Below are positions 1-10,616 of a stretch of 64,000 nucleotides of DNA, in pieces. How positions within the stretch are numbered: the first letter of the stretch is position 1; the number at the start of each line of letters is the position of its first letter. The DNA is from Solen grandis. Taxonomy: Eukaryota > Mollusca > Bivalvia > Adapedonta > Solenidae. The notes below the pieces were generated by a model, which was not told where the DNA came from, made no database searches, and saw nothing but the letters and a program-made list of their open reading frames with translations. A program made the position numbers and the translations under genes. The DNA lies in NCBI GenBank assembly GCA_021229015.1, contig CM037783.1:21585289-21649288 (forward strand), read 5' to 3'.

Positions 1-85
1 CCGCCGGGAGATATGGCATGTATGTTATAGTCATCAAAGAAGTGTTTACTCTGCAAATTGTGGTAGAGGGGATGGCTTTTTTTTT

Positions 86-1366
86 TACCTTTTTAACCAG
101 GTTTTCCAAAGGAAAACTCTGGTTATTAGATTGGGGTATGTCGGCGGGCGGGTGGGCGTAAACAATTTCTTCTGTGCGCAACTCCTCCTACATTTTTCAA
201 CGAATTTGTCCCAAACTATTACAGAAGCATTGTTACATAGTGGCCTGGCGCATATTGTCAGGGTTTTGTGGTTCAACTATTTTTGATGCATTTATGGCCC
301 TTTGTTGTTTTTTTCACATATGTAATATATAGGGAAATATTCTTCTGTGCGCAACTCCTCCTACATTTTTCAACGAATTTGTCCCAAACTATTACAGAAG
401 CATTGTTACATAGTGGCCTGGCGCATATTGTCAGGGTTTTGTGGTTCAACTATTTTTGATGCATTTATGGCCCTTTGTTGTTTTTTTCACATATGTAATA
501 TATAGGGAAATATTCTTCTGTGCGCAACTCCTCCTACATTTTTCAACGGATTTGGCCCAAACTTTTACATAAGCATTATTACATAGTGACCTGGCGCATA
601 TTGTCAGGGTTTTGTGGTTAATTTGGCTATTTTTGATGCAGTTATGGCCCTTTGTTATTTTTCACATATGCAATATATAGGGAAATATTCTTCTGTGCGC
701 AACTCCTCCTACATTTTTCAACGGATTTGGCCCAAACTTTTACAGAAGCATTATTACATAGTGACCTGGCGCTTATTGTCAGGGTTTTGTGGTTTGGCAA
801 TTTTTGATGCAGTTATGGCCCTTTGCCCCTTAACGGATGTAATATAAAGGAAAATATTCTTTTTATGCATAACTTTTACATTTCTTAATAAATTTTGTCA
901 ATACTTTGACAGAAGTGCCTTCACTAAGTCACCCTGGAGAATATTACCTGTGTTTTGCATTTTGACCTTTTTTGATAGAGTTATGCCCCTTTGATAAAAA
1001 TTTCTTGTCTGGAGCATAACTCCTACATTATAAGAGGTATTGACTTGAAACTTTATAGGTGCATACATATCATTGAGGCGGATTGCAGTGCTGCTAAAAA
1101 AAATTGAAAATGGATTATCTCCCCTTTCAGTTGTCAAATTTGAAATCCCATACTTTATGCATATTTACGTATGATGTGCCATTGTTATGTAAAGTTTGTG
1201 TGACATCCATCTTACGGTTTAGGAGGAGTTGCGCTTACAAGAAAAAAAATGAAAATGGATTATCTCCCCTTTTGGTGGTCAAATAGGTTTAGGAGTTGTG
1301 CTTACAAGAATAGGGATAGACAGACAGACAGACAACTGGTGATTCCTGTATACCCCCACAAAAAAA
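86..1366 (+). repeat. Dispersed bivalve-type element with internal ~174-bp tandem repeats
   Basis: The 5' part carries a hairpin at 95-124 (AACCAGGTTTTCC pairing with GGAAAACTCTGGTT). The body contains four clear tandem copies of a ~174-bp unit: the phrase TCTGTGCGCAACTCC recurs at 171, 344, 517 and 692, and more decayed copies follow to about 1290. The 3' part has GATAGACAGACAGACAGACA and ends in GTATACCCCCAC followed by an A-run. The 5' GGGGTAT and 3' ATACCCC are inverted relative to each other. I recognise this layout as a common dispersed repeat of bivalve genomes from general knowledge, not from a search. The small ORFs in it are repeat-encoded noise. Exact outer ends are uncertain. Confidence 0.7.
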
Positions 1367-2920
1367 ATAAGTAGAATTTAGTTAAAGTGAATGCTTAAGT
1401 GACATTTTCAGAAGCAGATTGTTGCATCATATTCATGTCTTGTTCAAAGTTAATGTGGATAAATGTAAGATAAAAATCCTTATTGCACATATTATGTATG
1501 TTTGCTTTATACAGAATTGCATTAGATTTAATAGACATTGAGCACAAAATTATTTGACTGATACAAATAATATGTACTGGGACGAAACATTGCGAAAAGA
1601 AAACCTGGTTTTGTGACAATTCCTGTAACCATTCCACATTCTCCATTACTTTTAATTCCCATCAAGGTTGCATATCTCTTTTTAGATAATATGCTTGTAT
1701 GATATATATTTACAAGAGTATTGTCAGGCCAGAAAAAAAAAAAAGTTCCATTTCTGGTCTCCTGACCGACCTTCTTTTTTAACAACCAACCCTAAAGTTT
1801 TTTTTGTCTTTCTGCCTTTAAAAAAAATATTTCCCTTTTTTTTACCCATAGTTTCATGTAAAAAAAAAAAAAAAAAAATAAAAAAATCCCGACCTACTGA
1901 AACGGAACTACGGAGGGGGAGGGCTCACTTGAAACACAATCTACCTATAGTAGAGTACATCATGAGATGTTCTTACCTGTTCATTATTGTGTCAGACCAA
2001 CATTTGAAGAATTCATTAATTGACGTTCCCTAATTCCTTATCACATCTATGACAGACATATACATTAGTGATTACTTTGTGAGTGATTACCAACATAAGC
2101 AGTGACAGTAAGTCACATCAAAGTTAATTAATCTCTAAGGTAGCATTCTAATGAGCAGCATTGATAAAGTCGGAATTACCATTTGTCTCTGTAAACGGAG
2201 ACACTAAAATGATCAACTTAATCAGAATGTAGACACAAGGGTTCAAGAGAAACTAGCAGGCGGATCATGTTTTGCAAGTTTTCATATTAAGATCATGATA
2301 GGTGTTTATTATAGGGGGAATCAGCTGGTTTATGTTAGGGGTTCAGTCATAGAAAGTATGGGTCATTTGTGTTATAAATCAATTAATAATCAAAAAGGGA
2401 CTGTTGGCAGGATTTACATATTGAACTAGCTAACTCCAGTGTTTAAGTAGGGTTGGTCTCAATAAAGGCAAATGTTATATGCCATGTGACACGTTTTCCT
2501 GCAACTTTAGTCATCTGAACTCGCTCTCTGTGTTTCATGCTAAACCTGGCGACAGTCTCTCAGTGACTTGAGTGCTTTGATTTGTTTCATAATGTTCCAT
2601 TCATAGATTGCATACCTAAGGAGGTCACAACCTTACTAACACAATCATATTGCATTGATTCACTACTGAGTGCGGAGTGATATGAAACAGTGAAAATGGC
2701 TGTGGTATTTATGCAAATCAACAATGCCTACTTTTCATTTATAGCTACATTAGACTGGTGGCTACCACAAGTCTAAAAACTATGTTGTGTCAGGCTTGAT
2801 CCTTACATTTCAAACAGTATTAAAGAATTTATTAATCTGGTAAGACTATAAAGAATAGTTAATGTATGGAATTATATTTTGACCAATGAAATTGCAGTAT
2901 TTTTCAAATTTTCGATCTGT
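1367..2920. other. No gene seen; A/T-rich intergenic or intronic sequence
   Basis: Only short ORFs with no recognisable motif occur here. There are homopolymer tracts near 1731-1745 (A), 1798-1845 (T/A) and 1858-1885 (A-rich). I see no tandem structure or inverted termini. Confidence 0.5.
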
Positions 2921-3014
2921 TTAACTTGTTAAACCACTTGGTTTAATGGGTAACCTAGTATATATGACCAATCTTTGTGTGCATGCGTGTAGAGATGGAC
3001 TTGGATAATAGTAA

Positions 3015-4199
3015 CAGTGTTCAATCTAGCTTTGCTCAACAGGGGGCCCAATGGGCCCGCAGGCCCTGATATAAGGGGTCTTTTTAAAAATAAGGGGCCC
3101 ATCAGCAAAAAATATTCTAAAATCAATATTATTTTCTTTAAGCTTGTAACATTATCAAAGAAATGTGTTTCTGGCTCAAAGACGCCACCCTTAGGTATAA
3201 ATCTTACACATATTATAAGCTTTTTTGTGAACTGCCACATCATCACTTTCATCACACATGAGGGAAATAACATTTGCAGATGTTAAATTTTGCTTCAAAT
3301 CACTTTCAATGACTTCACAAATGGCATCTTGGAATTCCTCAGCAGCCCTTTCTGATTCATAAGTAGCATTGTCACCAGAATGAAGTGATTCAATATCTGG
3401 ACATTTTTCAAGTTTCAGAAGATTCAATAAAGAACTATATTTCAAAGTTGCAACCTGCTCTTTGCATAACCAATAGACAGCTTGCATTGCACTCAATACA
3501 GCTTGGTGTTTTTTATCTAGTGCCGATTCCACGGCTTTTTTCAAACTAGGCTGTGCTATTTTGTCACTGAGAGCATTGATGTGATCAGCGTAGCTCATGT
3601 GCCTTTCTAAAGTTGATGTACGAAAATTCGTGCAACCATGTACAAAGGGGTTATTCTTTCCCGTGGAAATGCACAAGGAACATTTCATTGCATTCGTTTT
3701 TTCGTCAAAAATAAGCCAGTTTTTGTATCGAGCCATTTACGCTGAAACCCGCATTTACTTTTAGTTTTCTCTTGTTCTAATTCACTCGTAGAGGGTAAAG
3801 TCTGTGATGTTTTTGAAGAAGAAGGGGTCGGTTCTTCCGAAGTGTCAACAACATTTTCAATAGACCTTGTTTTCTTATTTACTGGCGAAAAGAAATCAGA
3901 AATTCGCTTCAACTTCAAATGACAAGCGAGAGCAGCCGAAAGAGACTGACTGTACCGCACCGATTAAGACGGGTTATCAATTTTTTACTATTGATAATTT
4001 ATGATGTACTGTGTACTGTATCGCGGTGACAGTCTGGCAAGTGCTCGCTAATGGGCGGAAAGGAGAAAAATGGACCCCATCGACGATAACTTAACAGAAA
4101 AATATGCGTTCCCGACGAGGCAAATTGTGCCAACAATTAAGCGCCATTTGCGATTATTTGGCGCCAATGGCGCGATGGCGCGGTCTAGATTGAACACTG
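3015..4199 (-). mobile_element. hAT-like DNA transposon, internally deleted, 6-bp TSD
   Basis: The element is bounded by perfect 15-bp terminal inverted repeats, CAGTGTTCAATCTAG at 3015-3029 and its reverse complement at 4185-4199. It is flanked by a perfect 6-bp direct repeat TAGTAA (3009-3014 and 4200-4205). Inside, on the minus strand, lies a broken gene with a TTF/BED-type zinc-finger transposase-like product. TIRs starting CAG and short TSDs of 5-8 bp are typical of the hAT superfamily; placing it in a 6-bp-TSD hAT group is inference. The element is only ~1.2 kb, so most of a transposase catalytic region is absent: it is a deletion derivative. GC-rich stretches with GGGCCC and GGCGCC palindromes lie just inside both ends. 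Confidence 0.8.
3140..3960 (-). pseudogene. Broken zinc-finger (BED/TTF-type) hAT transposase-like gene, ZNF862-like N-terminal part
   Basis: Reading from the minus-strand start near 3960, the first segment (3960 to about 3720) has an N-terminal region, a Ser/Thr/Glu-rich linker and RKWLDTK. A frame change near 3720-3736 leads into a second segment that begins with NWLIFDEKTNAMKCSLC and continues with CTNFRTSTLERH and ISLMCDESDDVAVHKK. The CSLC pair and a later His fit a TTF/BED-like zinc finger. A second frame change lies near the A-run at about 3230; the sense then continues in another frame with LIICVRF and ETHFF to about 3140. The family resemblance (ZNF862 / hAT-derived proteins, which normally run several hundred residues further) is from memory of such motifs. 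Two frameshifts and the truncated 3' end make it non-functional. It sits wholly inside the TIR-bounded element, so it is probably that element's own relic transposase rather than a host gene. Confidence 0.7.
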
Positions 4200-4233
4200 T
4201 AGTAAGGTCAAAACATAATTCCATTCATTAAGT

Positions 4234-4338
4234 AGGTTAATGTTTGTTATAGAGGGTTTAACAAGTTAAATGGCTCGCTCGGCTGTGCCGAGCTTGAGCG
4301 GTTTAATTTGTTAAACCCTCAATAACAAACATTAACCT
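4234..4338. repeat. Long imperfect hairpin (fold-back sequence)
   Basis: The left arm (4234-4270, starting AGGTTAATGTTTGTTAT and continuing into GGGTTTAACAAGTTAAA) pairs with the right arm (about 4301-4338, TTTAATTTGTTAAACCC to ATAACAAACATTAACCT). The spacer contains its own inner palindrome, GCTCGGC-TGT-GCCGAGC. A related fragment, GTTTAACTTGTTAAACC, occurs at about 2922-2938 on the other side of the hAT-like element. A fold-back MITE is the likeliest explanation, but no TSD was found. Confidence 0.65.
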
Positions 4339-4753
4339 ATATGAAATATATGGAGGATTCTGTATCTGGGGATAAAGCTGGTCTAGATCAATATTTTTTG
4401 TGTATTGGACACAGAAATTTGTGTGCTTGTGAAACTTTAAATAAAATACTAATATATTTCTTGATTACGCAATCATGTCCTTGAGAAATCACTGAAAATT
4501 GAAACTGTTAGAATAAAAAAAATACGGGAGATTTCTTCAGTGGCTGATTAGGTTTTCACACCATGTAGGAGAGGTCTAAAATTGTGGTAATTTGAAGGTA
4601 GCTGTTATATTTGCACTGCACTACATTGATACCTTGCTGGAGATGAGGGAGAGAGTTGACTGTAATCGTACAGTTGCTTATAGTTCGGCATACTGAACGC
4701 ATGCTGGGACAGTAGATGCTTACTGTATACACCTGCAGTTTAGGCACAACAAC
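4339..4753. other. No gene seen
   Basis: A/T-rich sequence between the hairpin and the next transposon. The small minus ORF at 4556-4756 shows no motif. Confidence 0.45.
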
Positions 4754-5520
4754 CAAGGATCCTAAAAACCGATTTTTTACCGGTTTTGACCGATTTTGAT
4801 CTCAATCGACCGGTTCAGATTTCAAAAAGTACCAAAAAAATCGGTCGAAAAAAAATCCATAATCCTCGTCTAAAACTTTAAAAATTGGTCCAAACGGTTC
4901 ATAATAGTCTCTCTTACACACCAATTGACCTACTTCTTGAATTTCCGGTGTGCCCTCGGGGCAGGTGTCAGTGGGGGTCAGGCAGGGACACCCGGCTAGG
5001 TCATTATTGGGCAGTTAAGATGAATGGATTGACGGTTTGTACTTAGCGGTTATTTGGACGGTGCCGTGTAATTATCTATGCCGTAATAATGGACCATTGC
5101 TTGTTTGCAAACTGTAACCGGTCGACTTTTAAATGCGGTAATTAATGACAATATCAAAGGCTAATCAAAATGTTTGATCTCCTTACACATAATAAACAAC
5201 ACCAAAACGACTGCTTCCAACAATTTATTGATTCGTTAGAGTCATATACAGACCGTCATATACATGCACTTCCGGTAAACAAACTTTCGATTTCGTAGAG
5301 GTAAATATTGCAGAAAAATACCTTATTATGCCAACAGGATGCTGAAATATAATAAAAGATCTATTTTCACACTGCAAATGATTCAGGGTATGTTGATTAA
5401 AAAGATAAATTATATGCCAATAGGAACTTCGGGGGGGGGGGGGTACGGAACGGAATTGTTGTAAAGGGGGGGGGGATTTTGCCGTCGACCGGTTGAGATT
5501 CCAAAATTTTAGGATCCCTG
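4754..5520. mobile_element. Non-autonomous hAT-type element (MITE-like), 8-bp TSD
   Basis: Terminal inverted repeats are CAAGGATCCTAAAA at 4754-4767 and, read inward from 5520, CAGGGATCCTAAAA (13 of 14 match). A perfect 8-bp direct repeat ACAACAAC flanks the element (4746-4753 and 5521-5528). TIRs of the form CAGGGATCC with 8-bp TSDs are the classic hAT signature. Subterminal ACCGGT-containing motifs occur near both ends (about 4780-4815 and 5483-5495). The interior has G-runs at 5431-5443 and 5466-5475 and no coding region that I can recognise. Confidence 0.85.
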
Positions 5521-5644
5521 ACAACAACATATAGGACTCACTTTAATTTTCAAAGTAACTTTTAATATTTGGAAAAAAAAAGCTTTGTATAGCATTGTAT
5601 ACGGCAGTCCTCATAACAAAGCATTACTCATCCTAGATAACCCT

Positions 5645-6066
5645 GACAGTCACTGGGGATCCAGGAAAAATGTCACCCAGCCAACAGACATTACAATTGC
5701 AACCTTTTAACTTTTTCCTGACTTTCACTATCTATACATCATAACATCCCATAAAGTAAACTTGTGTTATATATGGCTTCCATCATGTTTCCTCACTTTT
5801 TTTGATCACCTTATCATAAAACATATAAGTAGGATAACAAATAAGAACAAAATCAATAAATTGGTATTGTTTATTATGGTTTCGTATAGACTTTGTGGCA
5901 TATTATCATATTTATTGCTTTCAGTAAGTCTATTTTCAGGGATTGTATACCGGTATATTTCACTTCTTGGTGACAGGGGAAAAAACCCATACATTGTATA
6001 AGGGCCCCCCCCCCCCCCCCCCTATAAATCTGAATTATCTGGGGGGGAAAAAGTGTGCATATATGG
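5645..6066 (+). mobile_element. Degenerate copy of the TA-flanked element at 17010-17742
   Basis: This stretch aligns by eye with the right two thirds of the element at 17010-17742. Shared phrases include TGGCTTCCAT, TGGTATTGTTTAT, TAGACTTTGTGGCATATTAT, TATACCGGTA and GAATTATCTGG, in the same order and spacing. The right terminus is decayed (GTGTGCATATATGG before TA). A run of C at 6003-6022 and G at 6040-6046 interrupts the alignment. The overlapping small ORFs on both strands are not conserved coding sequence. Confidence 0.7.
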
Positions 6067-6399
6067 TAACAAAGGTTGCTTCTAAGTACAGGATATATGT
6101 GTGAGAATCCTGGTATCATGCTTTGTACAAATGTGAGCCATCACAGGTTGGACTGGAATATCACAGCTGGGAAACAGGGGGTTGTGGATATGACTTGGGG
6201 CTATGACAGATACACTGATATCTTCTTTAAATGACATATGGTGCTGAGAGGAGTGCAAAAACTTAAATAACTCTCCCTTGGCAGATTTACTTCCTTTGGA
6301 TACATTTTTATTGTAACATATAGGGGTTACTTTTGTCAGCGGCAGCAGCGACGTCCCCATCTGCTTGTCCGAATCATAACTTTGTCACCATAACTTGGA

Positions 6400-8490
6400 A
6401 TGACTTGATACTTGGTATGAATGTTTCTTGCAATAACATGGAGTGCAGTGCACAAGATACATAACTCTACCTTTCCTAATTTTTGAGTTATTGCCCTTTG
6501 TTATTTTTTGTCCGGAGCGTAAGTTTAAAAGAATTTGAGGTATCAACCTGATACTTCATAGGTGGATAGATCTTATTGAGGAGGAGTGCAATGCACAAGA
6601 ATGATAACTCTACCTTTTATAATTTTTGAGTTATTGCCCTTTGTTATTTTTCAGACTTAATTTTTGTCCAGAGCATAAGTTTAAAAGAATTCGAGGTATC
6701 AACTTAAACTTCATAGGTGGATAGATTCTATTGGGGAGGAGTGCAGTGCACAAGAATGATAACTCTACCTTTCATAATTTTTGAGTTTTTGCCCTTTGTT
6801 ATTTTTTAGACTTAATTTTTGTCCGGAGCATAAGTTTAAAAGAATTTGAGGTATCAACTTGGAACTTCATAGGTGGATAGATCTTATTGAGGAGGAGTGC
6901 AATGCACAAGAATGATAACTCTACCTTTTATAATTTTTGAGTTATTGCCCTTTGTTATTTTTCAGACTTAATTTTTGTCCAGAGCATAAGTTTAAAAGAA
7001 TTCGAGGTATCAACTTGGAACTTCATAGGTGGATAGATTTCATTGAGGAGGAGTGCAGTGCATAAGAATGATAACTCTACCTTTTACAATTTTTGAGTTA
7101 TTGCCCTTTGTTATTTTTTCAGACTTAATTTTTGTCCAGAGCATAAGTTTAAAAGAATTTAAAGTATCAACTTGGAACTTCATAGGTGGATAGATCTCAT
7201 TGAGGAGGAGTGCAGTGCACAAGAATGATAACTCTACCTTTTACAATTTTTAGCTCACATGAGCACAACGTGCTCAAGGTGAGCTTTTCTGATCGCCTTT
7301 TGTCCGGCGTCCGTCGTCCGTGCGTCCGGCGTCAACAATTGCTTCAAACAACATCTCCTCCTAAACGGCTTGGCCAATTTGAAAAATATTTTGCAGGAAT
7401 GTTCCTTGGATGAAGCTCTACTAAAGTTGTATAAATGGTTCTGGTCCATCGCATAATTAGGTCACAAGAGCTAAATATAGATTTTAAAAATGAAAATTTA
7501 AAAAATCTTCTTCTCTGAAACCACAAGGCCTAGCCTTTTGATTTTTGGTATGTAGCATGATCTTATGACTGTCTACCAGGATTGTACAAATTATGACCCT
7601 GGGGTCAAAATTGGCCCCGCCCCAGGGGTCACTTGATTTCACATAGGCTAATATAGGAAAAACTTGAAAAAATCTTCTTCTCCGAAACAACAAGGCCTAG
7701 CCTTTTGATTTTTGGTATGTAGCATCATCTTATGGGCCACTACCAAGATTGTACAAATCATAGCCCTATGGTGATAAATGACCCCGCACCAGGGGTCACT
7801 TGTTTTACATAGAGTTATATAGAAAAATCTTAAAAAATCTTCTTCTATGAATCCATAAGGCCTAGAGCTTAGATATTTGGTATGAAGCATCATCTTATGG
7901 GCCACTACCAAGATTGTACAAATCATAGCCCTATGGTGATAAATGACCCCACACCAGGGGTCACTTGTTTTACATAGAGTTAAATAGGAAAATCTTAAAA
8001 AATCTTCTTCTATGAATCAATAAGGCCTAGAGCTAAGATTTTTGGTATGTAGTAGCATCTAATGGTTCATTACAAAGATTTTCAAAGTCTTGGCCCTACA
8101 GTGATAAATGACCCTGCGCCCAAGTCTTCTCTGAAACCATATGTCCCATTGCTTAGATATTTGGTGTGTAGTATTGTCAGGGGTAAAATGTTTTAGATTA
8201 AGTTATATCAGAATCCTTGTCTGTTTAAAAACCTTGACATCAGTTGAAGCAATGGTACTCAGGTGAGCGATTCAGGGCCATCATGGCCCTCTTGTTGAGT
8301 TATTGCCCTTTGTTATTTTTCAGACTTAATTTTTGTCCAGAGCATAACTCGAAAAGTATTTGAGGTATCAGCTTGATACTTCATAGGTGGATAGATCTTA
8401 TGGAGGAGGAGTGCAGTGCACAAGAATGATAACTCTACCTTTCATAATGTTTTGGTTATTGCCCTTTGTTATTTTTCAGGCTTAATTTTT
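6400..8490 (+). repeat. 156-bp tandem array, split by a later insertion
   Basis: The phrase GGTGGATAGAT recurs at 6561, 6716, 6872, 7028, 7185 and 8386. The first five are 155-157 bp apart; the sixth is also one period away once the 7252-8294 insertion is removed. Each unit contains GAGGAGGAGTGCAGTGCAC, ATAACTCTACC, TTTTGAGTTATTGCCCTTTG and a GTCCGGAGCATAA-like end. Related phrases occur at 1010-1290, so the monomer is a dispersed repeat. It has no open reading frame of note. Confidence 0.9.
7252..8294 (+). mobile_element. AGCTCACCTGAGC element, copy A (Helentron/HINE-like)
   Basis: It begins AGCTCACATGAGC, with a 5' hairpin completed by GCTCAAGGTGAGCT. Near the 3' end the inverted motif CTCAGGTGAGCG is followed by a GGGCCATCATGGCCC hairpin and CTCTTG. 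The interior is a tandem array of ~168-bp units (CTTCTTCT..AAGGCCTAG..TTTGGTATGTAG repeated four times). It interrupts the 156-bp array inside a T-tract: the uninterrupted units read CAATTTTTGAGTT, whereas here the left flank has five Ts and the right flank TTGAGTT. The insertion therefore added two Ts and no longer TSD. No protein is encoded, so it must be non-autonomous. Confidence 0.85.
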
Positions 8491-9297
8491 ATCACACTTA
8501 CCTGTGGACCTCAAATAGAGGAATTAGTAGGTCTTCACATGGGTTTCATATCTATAATCACTTTAAACATCAGTCTTCATTACCAAAAATTTTCTTTTAA
8601 AAATGAAATATTCTACTCTCCAACACATCTTCTAAAGAGCAAGCGTTCGGCGGGGGATGGCCATGTCAACATGGCTCTTGTTTGATCTTTATAAGCCTTT
8701 CTCTGTTTGATGGCAACATCATTGTGCATTAATACCCCATCCTTAAAAGAAAATGACAAACTGGCATCTTTCCTGTCAACAGATAAGTCATCGCCAGGCG
8801 ACACATCCGACTTGTAGAGTTCTAGTTTTGGTTTATCTTTTAACTTGATGTGTCAAAGTTTACATTAAGTTTTGTTTTTAGTTGTGTGTCATGTAGTCAC
8901 TCACAACTATATATAATACCTACTTTCTGAGCATTCGATTGTCTACTTTGAAAACTGAATAACCTCACGATGTTGTAAAAATGATCTAAGGATTAAACAA
9001 AACACTACAACACCAGTATGCTGAATTTGAACAAAGGTGTTGCAAAACCAGTTGTGTGTCAAAAATAGATATTTTCAGGACACAATAATTGTCTGTGGCA
9101 TAAAAGCACAAAAGAACTAATTTCTCTACGATATTGCGTAACTTTCAGTTTATCATGCGGAAGTAAATAGCATGTTTTGATGCAAAGGTGTCTTGTATAT
9201 AGTTTTTGAGAGTAAATATGCAGGGTTTGGTCATTTTATGGCGTTACAATAACCCATGTAGAAAGCTTGAAGTCCAATGCAAAATCCTAGTAACATA
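8491..9297. other. No gene seen
   Basis: The tail of the 156-bp repeat region fades out. GATGGCCATGTCAACATGGCTCTTG at about 8657-8681 resembles the hairpin-plus-CTCTTG end of other dispersed repeats, so 8491-8685 may be the end of the host repeat. The rest is unremarkable A/T-rich sequence. Confidence 0.4.
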
Positions 9298-10112
9298 CAG
9301 TACAACGCCGCTATATCGCAGTTCTTGGGGTATAAGCCAAAATACCGCATTCTATTGGACCACGCTGTAGGTTTGAGAATGCTGTATATGTGTATTTGTG
9401 ATAGTCATAAATTCTTAAAAACCCTAATATAAAGCAATAAACATTATTTTATTCATAGAGTTATTTTAAATAATTCCATAATCATTGATTTCCATTCCAC
9501 TACAATTTATTGCTATTTGAAATTAAGCTGAGGTGTACTTATTATGATGTATTGATATGAGGAGCCTTGTTAATGTTTAAATGAAACAAATTACCAGGTA
9601 ACGCTTATCTAATTATCATTTATTGTTTTCTTCCGGTGAAAAAGATTGGCTATTTTCCGGGACTTTTTAATCCATGGTTAAATTATGCACGCTAGCATAA
9701 TGAACAAAAATACCATTATTAAGGTTAATGCAGTGGATTTTAGACAATGTCTTTGTATTTTATCGAGTATCTGCTTGGTATTGAATGTCCATACCAATTA
9801 AATGCTGATTACTGTGGTTGGATAACTATACCAACAAACCTGCATTGTTGCCGATCATTAACACTCGGATTGCATAATCATCAACTGCTCCCAAACACAA
9901 TAGCTTACCACCTCATGGGGTGTTTAATTGTTATCACTTCGGCGTGTCAGTGCACTAGCATGTTAATACTGACCGCAAAACTCTTTTAGATACATATAGA
10001 TATAGAAGGAGATAGATTAGTTTCGCGGTAAGCCTATGCAAATGACGCAAGATATTTTTTGGGTCCATAGTCAACGCGAAATAGCAGTTCGCGATATAGT
10101 GGCGTTGTACTG
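9298..10112. mobile_element. TA-flanked Tc1/mariner/pogo-like non-autonomous element
   Basis: The left end, CAGTACAACGCCGCTATA from 9298, is mirrored at the right end, which read inward from 10112 gives CAGTACAACGCCACTATA. Complementarity continues through ATCGC and GAACTGC, for about 28 bp in all. TA dinucleotides flank both ends (9296-9297, 10113-10114). CAGT-initial TIRs and a TA duplication fit the Tc1/mariner superfamily, pogo/Tigger-like branch (inference). The only longer ORF (9747-9989 plus) has no transposase motif, so I consider the element non-autonomous. Confidence 0.82.
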
Positions 10113-10616
10113 TACTAATAATCACATCAAGCTATTGATCTCAGATATCTTCAGTGGTTATTTCTCACACTGTAAAATGACAGAAACCTGAATATCTACT
10201 ATCCAAAATAAGTTAGAAGCCTTTGACCTTTGCAGTAAATTTGCATACTTAACTTCAACTGTACCATGTTAGATAAGACATAAGTACAAATCAAAGCACT
10301 GAGAGAACAGGATTGTCACATTTCTGTTGTTTGTCAAAGTCAGTTTAATAAATGGGTATCAAATTTTTAAGTGTTGTAAATAAACGCAATGTTATAAACC
10401 CAATTTACCCTTGCGTTAACAAGGTCCGAACAAAAAAAAAATATAAAAAAATGAACACACCATTTATTTCATTTGACTGCTAACATTTAGCGCTCGCCCT
10501 ACAATTCATATGTCATATTTATATCAATATACATATCTAAATCAAAAGGAGCAAAGCTAAAACAACCATTTTTCATTATTTTATTTAAATTTGGTATCTA
10601 GCAAAAAATAAGTTAC
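10113..10616. other. No gene seen
   Basis: A/T-rich sequence with an A-run at about 10432-10450; no tandem or inverted structure was noticed. Confidence 0.4.

Noticed and set aside
2929..3273. 114-codon minus frame as an independent gene
   Set aside because: Its N-terminal part (LIICVRF..ETHFF) is the shifted continuation of the broken zinc-finger transposase-like gene, and the rest runs through the TIR and flank.
9747..9989. 80-codon plus-strand frame inside the TA-flanked element as a transposase
   Set aside because: It has no DDE-type motif or DNA-binding helix signature and is too short; likely chance.
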